The notes under the pieces were generated by a model. It saw only the letters and a list, made by a program, of their open reading frames with translations. It did no database searches and had not been told where the DNA came from. A DNA stretch of 64,000 nucleotides, taken from contig JAUDYN010000010.1 in assembly GCA_030407005.1 (NCBI GenBank), positions 1,426,001-1,490,000 of the forward strand, given 5' to 3'. Numbering within the stretch: the stretch's first letter is position 1; each line of letters begins with the position of its first letter. The position numbers and the translations under genes were made by a program. This document shows positions 1 to 11,975 of this stretch, piece by piece. This DNA is from Desarmillaria ectypa. Lineage: Eukaryota > Basidiomycota > Agaricomycetes > Agaricales > Physalacriaceae.

Positions 1-2
1 GG

Positions 3-431
3 ACAGATAGAAGATCAACATCTGGTTATGTCTGTATCTATGTAGGGGAAGCTGTTACTTAGAGTTCAAAGAAACAGCCCACTGTAGCTCTATCCACTAT
101 AGAGGCAGAATATATGGCTCTTTCACACACAACCCAAGAAGTAATATAGTTGCAGGCAATTTTAACTGAATTAGGATTGCCACCTGATAGTGCAACTATT
201 ATTTTTGTTGACAATTAGTCAGCAATCAAATTCACTGAGAACCCCATATTCCACATGTGATCAAAGCACATAGATATATGACATCACTTTATTCATGAGC
301 ACATGGCTTCAAATGAAGTCAAAGTTCAGCACTGTGCATCAGAGGAGAACTTAGCAGATATATTCACTAAAGGGCTACCAAGACCATTACATGAATATCT
401 ATCTGCATGTATTCTAGGAGCTTGGAATTGA
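3..431 (+). pseudogene. Copia Gag-Pol, RNase H C-terminal fragment
   Basis: This is the 3' end of a Ty1/Copia polyprotein entering from the left edge. The translated frame carries the RNase H block of Copia Pol: DRRSTSGY near the start, then SSKKQPTVALST and EAEYMALS, and near the end NLADIFTKGLPR. The same block, with about the same wording, is encoded on the minus strand near 49600-49760 in the complete Copia-1 copy, so this is the same family. Several stops interrupt the frame (for example just before SSKKQ and before LQAIL). The frame ends at TGA 429-431, immediately before a purine-rich stretch and the LTR, as expected for the end of Pol. The RT, integrase and Gag parts lie outside the window. 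Confidence 0.85.
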
Positions 432-438
432 GGGGGAG

Positions 439-648
439 TGTTGGGATAGCAATCCTGAGCAAGTACTAGAATATACTCAAAGGATTGGCTTACTCAGCAG
501 GATCAACTTTGGACCATAAAAGTGGACATATATAGTATTTCATAGTAAGTTCTAGAAGTAGTACAACATGTATTTAAGTAGGACATCTCTTGCTCAAGAG
601 ATAGTATTTTACCATCCTTTCTACATTCTCCTCACTCTTATTACAACA
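439..648 (+). repeat. Copia-1 family 3' LTR
   Basis: The 210-bp LTR begins TGTTGGGATAGC and ends TTACAACA, after a purine-rich tract (GAGGGGGAG) at 430-438. It is homologous to the LTRs of the complete minus-strand copy at 49110-49319 and 53458-53667. It contains the same 'AAGTAGGACATCTCTTGC' block that probably lies near the transcription start. Confidence 0.85.
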
Positions 649-758
649 TAATTCTTGCTTGGTGCCAATGGAACTTGCATAAAGTCAACTGATACATTAT
701 TGCCTTCTACCTAAGCCAGACCAACTCCTGCTCACATGCTTCTCCATATCAGACAATC

Positions 759-1286
759 ATGGCTTCCACTTTATCCTATACAACACTTTTCACTCCTCCA
801 TAGCCTGGTTCTGGTTTTAGAGAGCCAGATATGAATGTGGCTTTTGTTTTTATAGGATCATTGCCAGGTGCTCCATATAATAGCTATGAAGAAAAAATGA
901 AAACAATGAAAATAAAAGCAAAAGAGGAGAAGAATAGGTGGGTGTAGTAGCTAGAAAATAGGCTCACATGAGCATCATGCTCTAAAAGCCTAGGAGAGAG
1001 AATCCATTCCTGAGGCCTAAAGCTTGAAGACCTGAGTGAGGTCAGACTCTCTTTTTGTCTACCCATCATCATTGAGGATACTGCACTGACTTAGGCATGC
1101 ATAATGTTTAAAGAAGGTTATCAAAAGTATGAGCTCTTCATATGTGTCATTATCTTCTTTTCACCCATTGTGGGTGGAAAGTCCTCATCAACACCTCAAG
1201 AAAACTCTTCATGCTCTAAGTCAGCCTATTGGCTCTTCATCCTTCACTTAACCATTACAGAATGGATCCCAGCCTATATGCTATAA
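759..1286 (+). other. Unrecognised decayed reading frame in non-LTR DNA
   Basis: One frame starts with ATG at 759 and runs to a stop at 1284-1286, but it is crossed by about six stops. The first part contains a plausible protein-like stretch (FREPDMNVAFVF, GSLPGAPYNSYEEK). The last 60 codons (from 1104) are open. I do not recognise a family. It could be a mutated host exon, a mobile-element leader, or chance. It lies between the Copia LTR and the Copia-like Gag relic, in a stretch (649-1763) with no other support for genes. Confidence 0.15.
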
Positions 1287-1763
1287 TGTGGCTTCATGTT
1301 AGTTCAACCCATTACCTCCCAATTACTTACTGACCTTTCACCAGACCTCCCAATAATCTTCACTCTGTTGGTGTTTTGGTTCTGTCATATTGGCTAATCC
1401 TCATAGAATTTTAACATCAAAAGCATCCTGTGCAGATTCTATAACTGATACATATGACTATACTCCAGGTGCCTGATTTTGGTGGCAGATATCTTGATTA
1501 TAGATAGTCTGTGGAGGGTAAGTAATTAAGATATGGATACATATGAATAGGAAGAAGATATGAGGATAATCTTTTGTACAACCTGGGATTTTGTGATACT
1601 GTTGATGTTTTTTCCATATGAGCTTGAGCAAGGCTTTGGAGGATGCTCAATTTTTAAAACAGGAGAAGCCTCATATGTTAGAGTGATTTTATGAAGGTGG
1701 AAATGATTCACTCAGAATGCATAATGTATCATTGAGCTGTCAACATCAACTTTTCTACATGTG

Positions 1764-2058
1764 TTATATGATCTCATCCAGCAGCAAAGCTTTCTGAACT
1801 TGAGGCTTGTATTTATTCTGGAGAGTTGGCTGTTTTTTAACTTCATCATTGTATAAGGAGGCTAGGTTTCCTGGTAGGTAGTAGTCTCTGTTCCTCTCTA
1901 TTATCTTGACAGGCTTTTTAGCAGTTCCATATAGGACTCATTTGAGTCCTTTCAATGTGGCCACATTTGGAATCCATTCCTTGTATAAGATGTAGTTTGT
2001 GCTATCATCTTTTAGATAGAGCAGATTGAGAAGTTTGATTGTGAATGTTAATAAAGAT
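1764..2058 (-). pseudogene. Copia-like Gag N-terminal fragment
   Basis: On the minus strand one frame reads NYILYKEWIPNVATLKGLK, a stop, VLYGTAKKPVKIIERN, then DYYLPGNLASLYNDEV. The pattern [NY..YKE ... ATxKGL.R.L.GTA.KP ... YxPGxLxxL.DEE] is one I associate with the N-terminal Gag domain of fungal Copia-type elements in Agaricomycetes. The reading ends at a TAA at 1764-1766. No zinc knuckle, protease or LTR of this family is seen nearby, so it is an orphan fragment. It could instead be a host gene related to domesticated Gag. Family recognition is by eye only. Confidence 0.45.
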
Positions 2059-2157
2059 ATGTCAGCAGGACTTATAATCTATTGAGCAGTGGGCTGAGAT
2101 TGAGAAATGCATAGTGGCAAGAGAGCATAATGAGGTGGGCATGGCAAGGGCACACTA

Positions 2158-2324
2158 TAGTACTAAAATAGAATGTATATCTTAGTGGGTAGTTGATCAC
2201 TAATAGATAGGTACAGTACCTATAGTAATAAAATAGAATATATCTATTATGGGTCAGTACTATATAGTAATGAATAGGTGTAGTGTACTTATATCTTAGT
2301 AGGTAGTTGGTCACTAAGATGTAT
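2158..2324. repeat. AT-rich direct repeats with small hairpins
   Basis: The block CTTAGTRGGTAGTTGRTCAC occurs at 2181-2200 and again at 2295-2314, 114 bp apart. The related block AATAGAATRTAT occurs at 2167 and 2232. Each CTTAGT...ACTAAG unit can pair with itself as a short stem. No protein is encoded. It may be a minisatellite or the end of a small mobile element. Confidence 0.35.
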
Positions 2325-2840
2325 GACTGTGAAAAAGTGAAAATTATCTGTATCAGTAATTAATCAAAAGTCCATATGACTATTTCTACAGTTATGGCTC
2401 ATACTCTTAACAAAGCATGATAATATTGCTGAACCATCTACTCACATTTAAAACTATTCAAACTCAAGAAATCAGTGCCTAGTGTTCCCCACCTGCTAGC
2501 TCAGTTTCTCAGCTTATACAAACTTGAAATTCAAATCTGTGAGCCAAGTGATTATATGCAAAAGCATGTTAGCTGTCTAATTATCAGTAATAAGTTAGGG
2601 ATGAAAGAAAATGCACCTACTTTTCTGAGCCTTCTGTGTCTATGCCACCTGGCCACTCATTTTGATGATATGTCTGTCTATATGATCTATATCTTGCTTG
2701 ACCTTGTTTATACTATCCAAAATGCCATTGACTTTTATATCAATAATAGTCAGCATTTTATTAAAAGTGTAAGATAAGATCCTGTATGACACACTTAGTA
2801 TTGACTAGCTACAGTATAAAAAACACTTACATATAGTCAT

Positions 2841-3225
2841 GCTGTATAATAATAATCATCAAATATTTGATCCTCTTGATCTTTCTTTAGAGCATACTCC
2901 ACAGTCTCCTTTTTGAACCTCTATAGCTGTTATTTTATACCACTGATGTAAGCTCCAACTTATTTTTAAGATCATCTAGTATTATTTTAAGCTATACAAA
3001 AGGACCTAATAACTCTTGTATCATCATTAGCCAAGGATCATCCTCAGTTATCTTCTCAGTGAGTGATCTCACCTCTGACAAGCAATGCATCAGATCTAAA
3101 AGCTCATTGACAAGCTCATCACATTCTTTGGGTGCCTCTCTTACATCCTTGAGATAGCTGATAAATCTATAAGAGACTTTGATAAGAGTGATAATGAAGA
3201 AGACCACTCCTAAGACCTCTGCCAT
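2841..3225 (-). pseudogene. NLR-like (STAND) protein, N-terminal domain relic
   Basis: An ATG at 3223-3225 opens a 77-codon frame beginning MAEVLGVV, followed by YLKDVREAPKECDELVNELL and, further on, EDDPWLMMIQELLGP. This matches the N-terminal helical domain I know from basidiomycete NLR-like proteins (N-domain, NACHT/NB-ARC, then ankyrin, TPR or WD repeats): MAEVLG start, YLKDVKEAPKECDEL, and DPWL...L.GP. After the stop at 2992 the homology seems to continue in other frames (LKIILDDLKNKLEL, then RFKKETVEYALKK at about 2881-2920). No nucleotide-binding domain follows, so the gene is truncated and frameshifted. It is the only sequence in the window that looks like a host gene. Recognition is by eye. 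Confidence 0.6.
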
Positions 3226-4159
3226 GCTTGGCAGTAAACAGCAAGATCATGCATAGGTAGGCAGGCCTAAGTCTGAATAGTAAGGTATATTATCTTTGTA
3301 GTTGAAACCAAAGTCACAGTCTTGTAGCAATCTCTATAATTCTCATGATGATGAGAAAAACATCTCTCATATTATATTCTTGAGAAGTTAACTAGCACAT
3401 GTGCTCTATATTCAAGGCAAAGACATAAGAGAATCTGATATATTATATCCAGAGAGAAAATGCTAAATCTGTTTATGCCAGCCTATCTCTGCAGAGGTGG
3501 CCAGAGATTTTGTATGCACAGAAACAATCTTCTCTGACTCATATAGCTTGAACATCTACCTCTGATAACAGGTGTTGTACAGCTGTGAGTCTTATAGTAT
3601 TAAATCATATGATATATAAAGTGATAATATTAATATTATTGATGCTTGGGTCTACTGACTAGTTGATATACTATGAGTATGAATCTGAAAGAGATGGTGA
3701 AACCAATGTTAACTAGCATAAAGCCAATCCAGTGATGGGTGAGTAGATAGCTACAAAGTCAAGGACTAAATTAATGTTGATCCTCATTCTAGCATATAGA
3801 TAGACTGTATTTATTATCACCATCCATTCATGAGGATGTTGACATTGAATTCAACTTCATTGTGGGATGGTCTGCATCAGAGGCAGCTATGCTTGAGGAA
3901 CTGGAGATTATTTAGTGGAGATCAGAAAAGTTCTAAGAAAAAGTCATAGTTTAGCTGTTAAGCTGAAGCAATCATGCTAAGTGTAATATTAAGATATGAT
4001 GGTACTTGATTCTCATCATTGTTATGCTGAAACAGAGGTGATGCAGCCTCTAAAGTACAGTGTTAGAAGGTGCATTGTGGGCATCATTTGAGAGAGTGCT
4101 TGGGATGTGGTGCAGACTTCTAGTCTTCCAACTAAAGTTCTAAGTATGCTTGACATCTC
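3226..4159. other. No gene recognised
   Basis: This stretch lies between the NLR-like relic and the chromovirus A LTR. I see no coherent reading frame, LTR end or RNA gene in it. If the relic still had a promoter it would lie here. Confidence 0.4.
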
Positions 4160-4556
4160 TGTTATGATTTTTCTATTTTTCTTATCTTATCCAAAACATC
4201 TAATCACTATTTGCTCATCAATATCACTCACTCATCAATAAGTACCATCAATTCACTCACACTGTTATCCCATTCCTATCCATCTGACCATGGATGCCTT
4301 ACAAATATATGGTTCTACATGTTTCATGTATAATATACACACAGACAACACTATTCTTAGTTACCAGTTTTTCAGTATATAAGTAGGATAGTTTTTGTGT
4401 ATACTCTCTATCTTTTGACTAAACTTAAATCATATACTATTCTCATACTTATCTAAAGATCTAAACTGCTCTCCTATTACAAGTGATTGTCCAAATGCGA
4501 GACAGTCCAGGAGTAAGTATCTGATCTCAAGATCATGTGGGAACTGGGTCATAACA
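4160..4556 (+). repeat. Chromovirus A 5' LTR
   Basis: It begins TGTTATGATTTTTC and ends GTCATAACA. The LTR segment 4410-4422 (ATCTTTTGACTAA) is the partner of the primer site directly after the LTR at 4557-4569 (TTAGTTGAAAGAT). The pairing has two transitions, consistent with decay. Confidence 0.85.
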
Positions 4557-4613
4557 TTAGTTGAAAGATTAACCACCCACTTTATCACTGCTAGCTGCAA
4601 CAAAGCACTATAC

Positions 4614-5520
4614 ATGCCAGAAGAATGATGAGAACAACAAACAATCATCATTGATACTACTATTGGCAGTGTATTACTACTTGTAATATTCACAACTCTT
4701 TTCATACTCACTTATGAAGAAGAACTATGAGCATGCTTACACTGAAGACAAAACCCACCCTGCCTTCTCCCATGACCACTCTGACATCCTCTTTATGTCT
4801 TCCCAAGAAGACCCAAGCCTGCCAGGATGGCTTTCCTAAATCTGGCAACCAAAAGAGAAGAAGAAATCTTCCTCTGCTTCTGAGTCTGTTTTGTGAATTT
4901 CTCTGAGGAGTTTCCAACATGCAATGAGACTCCTGCTGATACCAACTACTGGACAGAACAACCCACCTCCTCCATGCTGGAACACCTAAGGAATGTATGG
5001 GTTATACTCTGAGGCCAAGAGTCCCCCTCTCCCCCTTATACTCTGCCCCTCCATCCAACTCATAACTGGGTTCAATGAACAGAAAACCCTGGGATGGGTA
5101 TACCCCATCTCTGCAACCATTCCTATAGCCCCTGGGCTGTCCCCACTCAGGAGCAGGGCTCCTGGCCTAGTGGAAGAATAGAGTCCTTCTCCTCACTCCC
5201 CATCATTGATATTGTTGATGACAACTCTGATGATGCCAAAGCCTTAGCCACTCCCACAGCCCCTGATGACCCCTTTAACATCAATGGGACTGACTACAAG
5301 TGGCTCAATCTCTCTGACATAGACCAGACTCTATTTAGCCCCTTCAGGACTGCCATCTGGGAACTATGGCAGGCAGACATTGAGGCCAGAACTGCCTGGC
5401 CTGCATTCATCCTAACATGAATAAGTGGTTGGCTCTTAACAGGGGAGACCTAGTATGTGGGCCAAACCCAGGCCCAAACATACATGCCTAAATACAGGCT
5501 AATAGGTTCTGCCAGTTATA
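4614..5520 (+). pseudogene. ORF0 and downstream leader frame of chromovirus A
   Basis: From ATG 4614 the frame reads MPEE, two stops, then a membrane segment (IGSVLLLVIFTTLFILTY) followed by YEEEL, the hallmark of ORF0 in this family. The same frame, further down (5094-5420), encodes an acidic stretch with IIDIVDDNSDD, DDPFNINGTDYKW, LSDIDQTLFSPF. After a small slip it continues with NKWLALNRGDL to about 5520. Here, unlike in D and H, the site matching the ORF0 stop (GMD-stop) reads GMG and is open. ORF0 and this segment could therefore once have been one protein. Confidence 0.6.
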
Positions 5521-5654
5521 TCCTCTCACTGCAGGGGATCTAGCTCCCAGGCTATGCACAAAAACTATTGAGGAGCAGTGTGAGTTGAGATATGCTCTCA
5601 GAAACCTCATGAGAAGAGAGACTAACTGGCCAGTAGAGAATGGGCCTGAGGCCC

Positions 5655-7106
5655 CAATTTGATACATTTATATATCTATCAGGCTACTATGGTGGGCTAG
5701 ACTCTCTCCAGCCTCAATACATGAACTATCCTCAATACCCACCTGACACCCTGGCTAACCAGCCACAACCTCTTCCTGACTTGCCTCTGATCAGGTGAGT
5801 CCAACAACTTGGCTACCACCCCTACCAGGATGGCAGCATCCTATTCACAGGTGTGGGAGAAGATTCTAAATCCAGCTCAATGCCTGCAGAACTGCCACAG
5901 CCATTGGCAGAAGAACAGCTCTAAGTAGCTAAAGAGAAACTAGCTGAATAAGAATGACAGATTGAATAAATTCATCAAGAACTTGTGAAGGCAGAAGCTG
6001 CCAAAATCATCCATGCTACAGTATAGCACCTTGGTGACAAGAGGAAGAAACCTGAATAGGAAAGACCCATCAAACCATCCTGACTCTCTTCAACAACAAG
6101 GCTGGATCAATTTTCAATCCTAAGACCACTCCTAGGTCAAGGACCTTCTGATCCACTACTTAACCCCATTGGGGATACCCCCAAAAATGCCCCATACTTG
6201 GGCATTAAACTGATTCTGGTTCAACCCTCTAAGCTATTCAAGGGGAACCACAACAACATAGAATGGTTCATAGGCAACTGCATCACCTACTTTGAAGTAT
6301 TCTGACAATACTTCCAATTACTGTTGCACCTGGTCCTCTTCATAATGTCACACTTTGAGGGATCCACCAAGGATTGGTGGGTCTATAAACAACCAGAATA
6401 CTGGGTAGGAGAGGCTTGGGATAGTACCTCTACCTATTTCTAATACTTGAGCTGGGAAGACTTTATCAACCTAGTCTCCCAACAATTTCATGACCCTGCC
6501 ATTGAGAAGGTCTATGAAAAGTGCATGTTCAACTTGTGCATGAAAACACAACCTGCCTCCCACTATTTCCAGAAGCTAGAAGAGGAGGCCAAATTGGTGG
6601 GAAAATGAACTGATGAGTAAGAGTGTGAGGTAATGGTAAAGGCCATCTGACTAGGAGTACTGATCTCCTATATGACCTTTATCTCTAACATGGGCATGTA
6701 AGGAGCATATAATGCATATGTACAAGAAGAGACAGTGGAAATGAGTCTTCAACCAAACTGCTGGAGTACTATAGAAGGGTCAGAAGAAGGACTCCTGACT
6801 CACCCAACACTAACAACCCAGCAGCAAACCTGCTGCTGGGGTGACAAGTTCCTCAGCTCCAAAGCCAACAACCAATACAAGTCTCAGTCAGAATTCCAGG
6901 ATAGGATGATGGATGACTCATGTGGGTTGGGACAGCCAATGGAGGTAGATCAATGGAAAGCCAAAGGCAGGTGCTTCCACTGTAATGAGAAGGGCCACAT
7001 GGCCAAGGACTGCTCTAAGAAAAGGGAATACAGAGACATTTGGTCAGTAGGTGCAACTAACATAGTGAAAAGCACCATGGCCAAAATCAAAGAGGCAAAA
7101 GATTAG
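5655..7106 (+). pseudogene. Chromovirus A Gag
   Basis: This is a structural protein of the virus-like particle. Conserved blocks in order are SGYYGGLDS, LGYHPYQDGSILFTG, APYLGIKLILVQPSKLFKG, FEGSTKDWWVYKQPEYW, the capsid-like HYFQKLEEEAKL, and one zinc knuckle CFHCNEKGHMAKDC at 6972-7013. Many in-frame stops and at least one frame change (the knuckle lies in a frame offset from the upstream blocks) make it non-functional. It ends at TAG 7104-7106, followed after five bases by the conserved hairpin at 7112-7131. Confidence 0.8.
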
Positions 7107-10100
7107 ACTATCAAGGGTTCAATTCCCCTTGCACAGCCAAAGCCTCTAGTAGTGAGTCCTCAGTTTCCATGGGTTGGACTTATATACATGCACTAGGACA
7201 TATAAATATGCAAAAAAATGCTACCTTGTTTCAGACTCTAACTCTGAGTATGCCTGAAGAATTGAAAAACTGATACAACACACTCTGAGAGTGTAATGAC
7301 ACAATAATCTATGATGAATCCTGAGCCTCTGATGAAGCATGGATTCTGCCAGGTGGTGCTGGCACCACATGTTCACCAGATTCTCTTCAGATGAGTCCAC
7401 TGAATATACAGGTAACACTATGGGCTGGAGTCAGTAGATGGGATGCCCTCAGGCTTCTGAAGCTGAACACCCCTGCACCCCCATTTAGGAAGCTAAGTCC
7501 TGCTTCACCAGGGTCTGTGGAGGATGTAAGTGCCTATCAAGACCAGCATTAAGGATCTGCCAAAGCTGCAAGTCAAACATCTGACTTGTGGAATTCCCAG
7601 AAGGATCTGAGGAACCCAAGCATGAAGCACAATGGTTGCACTAACTGGAGGAAAAGCAGCAAGCCACCAGACTCAGCAGAGAAGGAGATAGTTGAGCCAT
7701 TGGCACTGATAGAACCCAACTCTGATGACATAGAATGAATGCCAACTTTGCCAGTCAACACCACTGGAGACAGCAGTGTGGCTGCTCTAACCTTATTGGT
7801 AGCAGTGACAGCTGAGAAATAGGGAGAAACCACTAGCACCCAGATGGTAGAAAGAGGGTATCATCATAGAGTTACCATTATTGAAGTATCCAATGAAGAG
7901 GATGACATGGCTTTTCTACTATGGAAAGCACAGCAATTGAAATCACTGATTCTGAAACCCAAATCTAAAATCTCACCTAACAAGAGGGTACCCAATCACA
8001 TGTGGTATAAGCTGCTTGAAGTCGACTGGACCCTACATGCTATTTGTACTGCAAAGAACTTGGCCATTGTCAAAGCTGCTCTCTCTATGTGGATTCATCC
8101 CAAATGACTTGGAGAAATCACTGATGAGCTCACAATGAGCTTACAGACTGGAGAGAGCCAGGCAAGGGAATGACTCTATGAACTCTGCAAACTGATCCAA
8201 TATATCTGAGAAACCAAAAGTCTAGGACAGGACTTTATGATAGATATTTAACTCACCTCATATATGGAGAAGAAAGCCCTGATGACAAGGGTGCTACTGG
8301 ATAGTGGCTACACTGGCAGCTCTATCAATTGAAGTTATGTCCTTCAACACCAGTTGGACACCTGAAAAGCTGCCACCCCCATCCCTGTATACAATGCCAA
8401 TGAAACCCATAACAAGGCAGGCAATATCATAGAGTTTATTGAACTCAGAATGACCATTGGTGGTCACACCAAATAAATCAATCTAGCAGTCACTGACCTT
8501 GGCTCCAAGATAGTCTACTTGGGCCATGACTAGCTTAAATGCCATAATCCAGTAATCAACTGGAAAACTGGAATGATGATATTCAGATGCTGCCAATGCA
8601 TCAAGAATCCACTCTCACTCCCTGATTCTGATGATGAAGATAGATGGGATGAAGAACTGGAGGATGGTGAAACTATCCTCACAGTAAACATGCAGGAAGA
8701 GCTTGTTATCTAAGCAGTATACCATGCTCATGAGTTAGCTGCTGCTGCTAATGCAGACAAGCTAAAGAAGACCTTTGAGGAGATGGTACCTCCCCAGTAT
8801 TGAAGCTTTAGAGACTTGTTCTCAAAGGAAAGCTTTGATGAACTTTCTGATCAAAAACCTTAGGACTATGCTATTGAGCTGATACCCAATATGAAGTCCA
8901 TGTTAGACTGCAAGATCTATCCACTCAATTGAGTTGAGCAAGAACAATTAGACAAGTTCTTAGATGAGAACTTAAGCTCAGAACAAATCCATTCTTTCAA
9001 GTCTCCATTCATATCACCCTTCTTCTTTGTAAAGAAAAAGAATGGTTCTCTTTATCCTGTTCAAGATTAGTGAAAATTGAACAAGATGATGATCAAAAAC
9101 TGATATCCTCTCTCTCTGATCTCTGAGCTCATTGACAAACTGTGAGATGCAAAGTATTTCTCTAAATTGGATGTCCAATGGGAATATAACAATATACACA
9201 TCAGAGAAGGAGATGAAGAGAAGGCCACCTTCTGAACTAACTGGGGACTCTTCAAGCCCATGATAATGTTTTTCAGTCTTACAAATTCATCAGCCACTTT
9301 TCAGTGGATGATAAACAATATCTTCAAGGATCTGATCACCAGAGGAAAAGTGATGATTTACCTCAACAATATTCTTATTTTCACCAAGACCCTGGAGGAA
9401 TATCGACTAGTCATGTGACAAGTACTTCAATGACTATGAGAAAATAAACTGTTTATCAAGGCAGAAAAATGCGAATTTGAGATACTTGAAACCAAGTATC
9501 TGAGAGTTATTATCAGTGAAGATGCCATTTGAATGAACCTGATCAAAATTACTGGGATTGCAGAATAGCTGACTTCTACTAAAAAGAAAGAATTACAGTC
9601 TTTCTTAGGATTCATGAACTTTTATCAAAAGTTCATTTATTATTATTTCAAAATCATTTGACTCCTCATGCAGTTAACTGGGAAAGCAGAATGGACCTGG
9701 GGAAAGGAGCAGGGACAAGCATTCACCCAGCTCAAGTTACAGATGATAATGAATGTTATCCTAATGATTCCCTCCAATGACAGGAAATTCTGAGTAAAAG
9801 CTGACTCAAGCAATGGAGCTATTGGCACTGTTCTGAGTCAGGAACAGAATGGGAAGTGGAGGCCAGTAGCCTTCCTGTCCAAAGCATTGACTGCTATGGA
9901 ATGCAACTATGAAATCTATGATAAAGAGTTGCTTGTGATCATGCTCACATTAGAGGAATGGCATCATTATCTAATGGGCATGAAGGAGAAAATTGAAATC
10001 TGGACAGGCCACCAGAATCTTCAGTATTTCCAAAAGCCACAGAAGTTGAATCACCAACAAGCCTGATAGGTTACTGAATTGGCTGAGTATCATTTTACTC

Positions 10101-10984
10101 TCCAACACAAGGCAGGAACCACAAACAAGAAGGCTGATTTACTCAGCTGATGAGATGACTATGACCAGGGGAAGCAGGATAATCATAATGTAATCATCCT
10201 TACCCCCAAACACTTCCATGCACTCATACTACCCATGATGGATGAACAAGTCAAGCACATATGAGATGTTACTCAACACAAGGAACAATGGGATCAGGGA
10301 ATAGCCAAATCCCTTGATTATGAGAGAGAAATCACCCAGAAGAGTGGAATCCTATACTATGATGGACACATCTACATTCCTCAAGATGATACTCTCCAAG
10401 GAGAAATCATCTCCTAACACCATGATCATGTTATGGCAGGACACCCAGGCATAGCAGAAACTGCCAAGTTAGTACTCCAGGAATATTGGTGGCCAAAACT
10501 GAAAAAAGATATTAAGGTGTATGTTAAAGGTTGTGAAACCTGCCAATGAATGAAGAGTGATACTCATGCAAAGGCTACTCCCCTCCACCCAAATGCTATC
10601 CCCATCAGCCCCTGGACTCACATCTCAGTCAACATGATTACTGGACTCCCAGAATCCAATGGCTATGATACATTGATAGTCATTGTAGACTGATTTTCAA
10701 AGGCAATCATTCCAATCACATGCCACAAAGAACTGTTGGCAGAAGGATGGGCATGGATCCTTTGGGACCATGTCTATGCAAAGCACAGAATGCTACAAGT
10801 AGTCATTTCAGATCAGGGACCTCAATTTGTCTTCATATTCATGAAAGAATTGTATCAGATGCTGAATATCTCTCAGAATGCATCCACTGCCTATCATCCC
10901 CAGACAGATGGGCAAACTGAATGAGTCAATCAGGAGATCAAGAAATACCTCTGGATATTCATTAACCATTGTCAAACAGACTGG
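7092..10984 (+). pseudogene. Chromovirus A Pol (protease, RT, RNase H, integrase N-terminal part)
   Basis: Domains in order: retropepsin with LLDSGYTGSSIN (about 8295-8330), RT with the palm motif at 9359-9370, RNase H near 9800-9990 (SKALTAMECNYEIYDKELL), and the integrase zinc-binding part with VKGCETCQ (about 10525). The integrase core follows, with VISDQGPQF and [12 protein letters not shown] (about 10885-10920). The RT motif reads YLNN instead of the catalytic YLDD, two G-to-A changes that would abolish polymerase activity. The first catalytic Asp of the integrase (VDM in copy F) is Asn. Dozens of stops are present. The integrase C-terminus and chromodomain are missing. Confidence 0.85.
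7112..7131 (+). promoter_or_regulatory. Conserved hairpin at gag-pol junction (copy A)
   Basis: CAAGGGTTCAATTCCCCTTG forms a perfect 6-bp stem with an 8-base loop, resembling a tRNA T-arm. It lies just after the gag TAG. The -1 frame is open through it and leads into pol. The equivalent sites are in B (14467-14486) and D (27727-27746). Confidence 0.5.
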
Positions 10985-11547
10985 TGATATGCTGTCTATA
11001 CATTCACACCTAGATTTTGCGATTTTGTAGCAATACTATTGCACATTTATCCTATATTAGTGATACACAGAGGACTATAGCTGAGGCTTCGAGCTGATAG
11101 TTAAATGCAATAAGCAACTGGTACAGCCAGGACTTAGATGCAACACCATTAGTGGGTTAAATCTACCAGCCAGCCAGACTAGTAACTCAAATGCTAGCAG
11201 GACTAAGTGAAATACAGCCACTAGTAAATGAAGAATGCTACTAGCACACTAAAATCAGGAGCAGAGTATACAGATCTTGTGAAGTTCTGTCACTAGCAGC
11301 CCAGACTGGGCATAAATGCCTAAGTCAGGATAACTAGTCACATAGCAATCTTGAAACAGGACTTAGAAATAAATTAGGAATAGATTAACCTTGAGCCCAG
11401 ATCTGACTATTGCAATATAGATCTCTTATGATCAATATTAGTGGAGCCAGACTGCACCCTCAATCATGATTGGATAGCTGTTACAGGCACCAATATCCAG
11501 ATATTCATATAACCATATTACTAGGGCATGTAGTTGGGCCAAGGGTG
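10985..11547 (+). repeat. LL-family LTR fragment (U3 side)
   Basis: It begins TGATATGCTGTC and matches the first ~560 bp of the 1360-bp LL LTRs at 44371-45730 and 59569-60928. It joins chromovirus A on the left without its own duplication. On the right it is cut by chromovirus B's LTR at 11548. The rest of the LTR is not found on the other side of B. Confidence 0.85.
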
Positions 11548-11917
11548 TGTTATGATTTTTCTATTTTTCTTATCTAATCTAGAATCTTATTGTCCTTTAT
11601 CATCCTACATTGCTCATTCATCGATTCACTCATGCTGTCATCTTTTACCACCCTCTTTCTACTGTGAAGCAACCCTTTTTCTATTATCTGACCAAAACAC
11701 ATGGATAACACACAAACATACACATGCACCATATTTTAGTATATAAGTAACATAGTTTTCATGTATGTTCTGCATCTTCCAACTAAACTTAATATATACC
11801 TTTATTCACTCTTCTGAAGACCTCCACTGCTATCTCAATCAGGGTGATTGTCTGAACATGAGACAGCCTAGGAATTAGCATCTGATCCCAAGAACACATG
11901 ATAATCAGGTCCTAACA
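11548..11917 (+). repeat. Chromovirus B 5' LTR
   Basis: TGTTATGATTTTTC... to CCTAACA, 370 bp. The segment 11774-11786 (ATCTTCCAACTAA) is the exact reverse complement of the first 13 bases after the LTR (11918-11930). Confidence 0.9.
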
Positions 11918-11930
11918 TTAGTTGGAAGAT
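11918..11930 (+). promoter_or_regulatory. Self-complementary primer site (B)
   Basis: TTAGTTGGAAGAT directly after the LTR is exactly complementary to LTR bases 11774-11786. This is the arrangement used for self-primed reverse transcription in Tf1/sushi-type elements. No tRNA-type TGG primer site is present. Confidence 0.7.
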
Positions 11931-11975
11931 TTCCCAACTGCTTCATCACTGCTAGACATGATAAAGCACAAACAT

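Larger units (their letters stand above)
4160..10984 (+). mobile_element. Chromovirus copy A (Ty3/Gypsy), 3'-truncated
   Basis: A 397-bp 5' LTR is followed by a self-complementary primer site, ORF0 and leader, gag with a CCHC knuckle, and pol through most of the integrase. The element stops abruptly inside the integrase (after HCQTDW), where an LL LTR starts at 10985. The integrase C-terminus, chromodomain, polypurine tract and 3' LTR are absent. It is heavily mutated, poor in CpG and full of stops, so it is an old insertion. It is closely related in plan to B. Confidence 0.9.

Noticed and set aside
2072..2314. 80-codon minus-strand open frame
   Set aside because: It covers the AT-rich direct repeats, has a Tyr-rich low-complexity translation, and no motif or homologue recognised.
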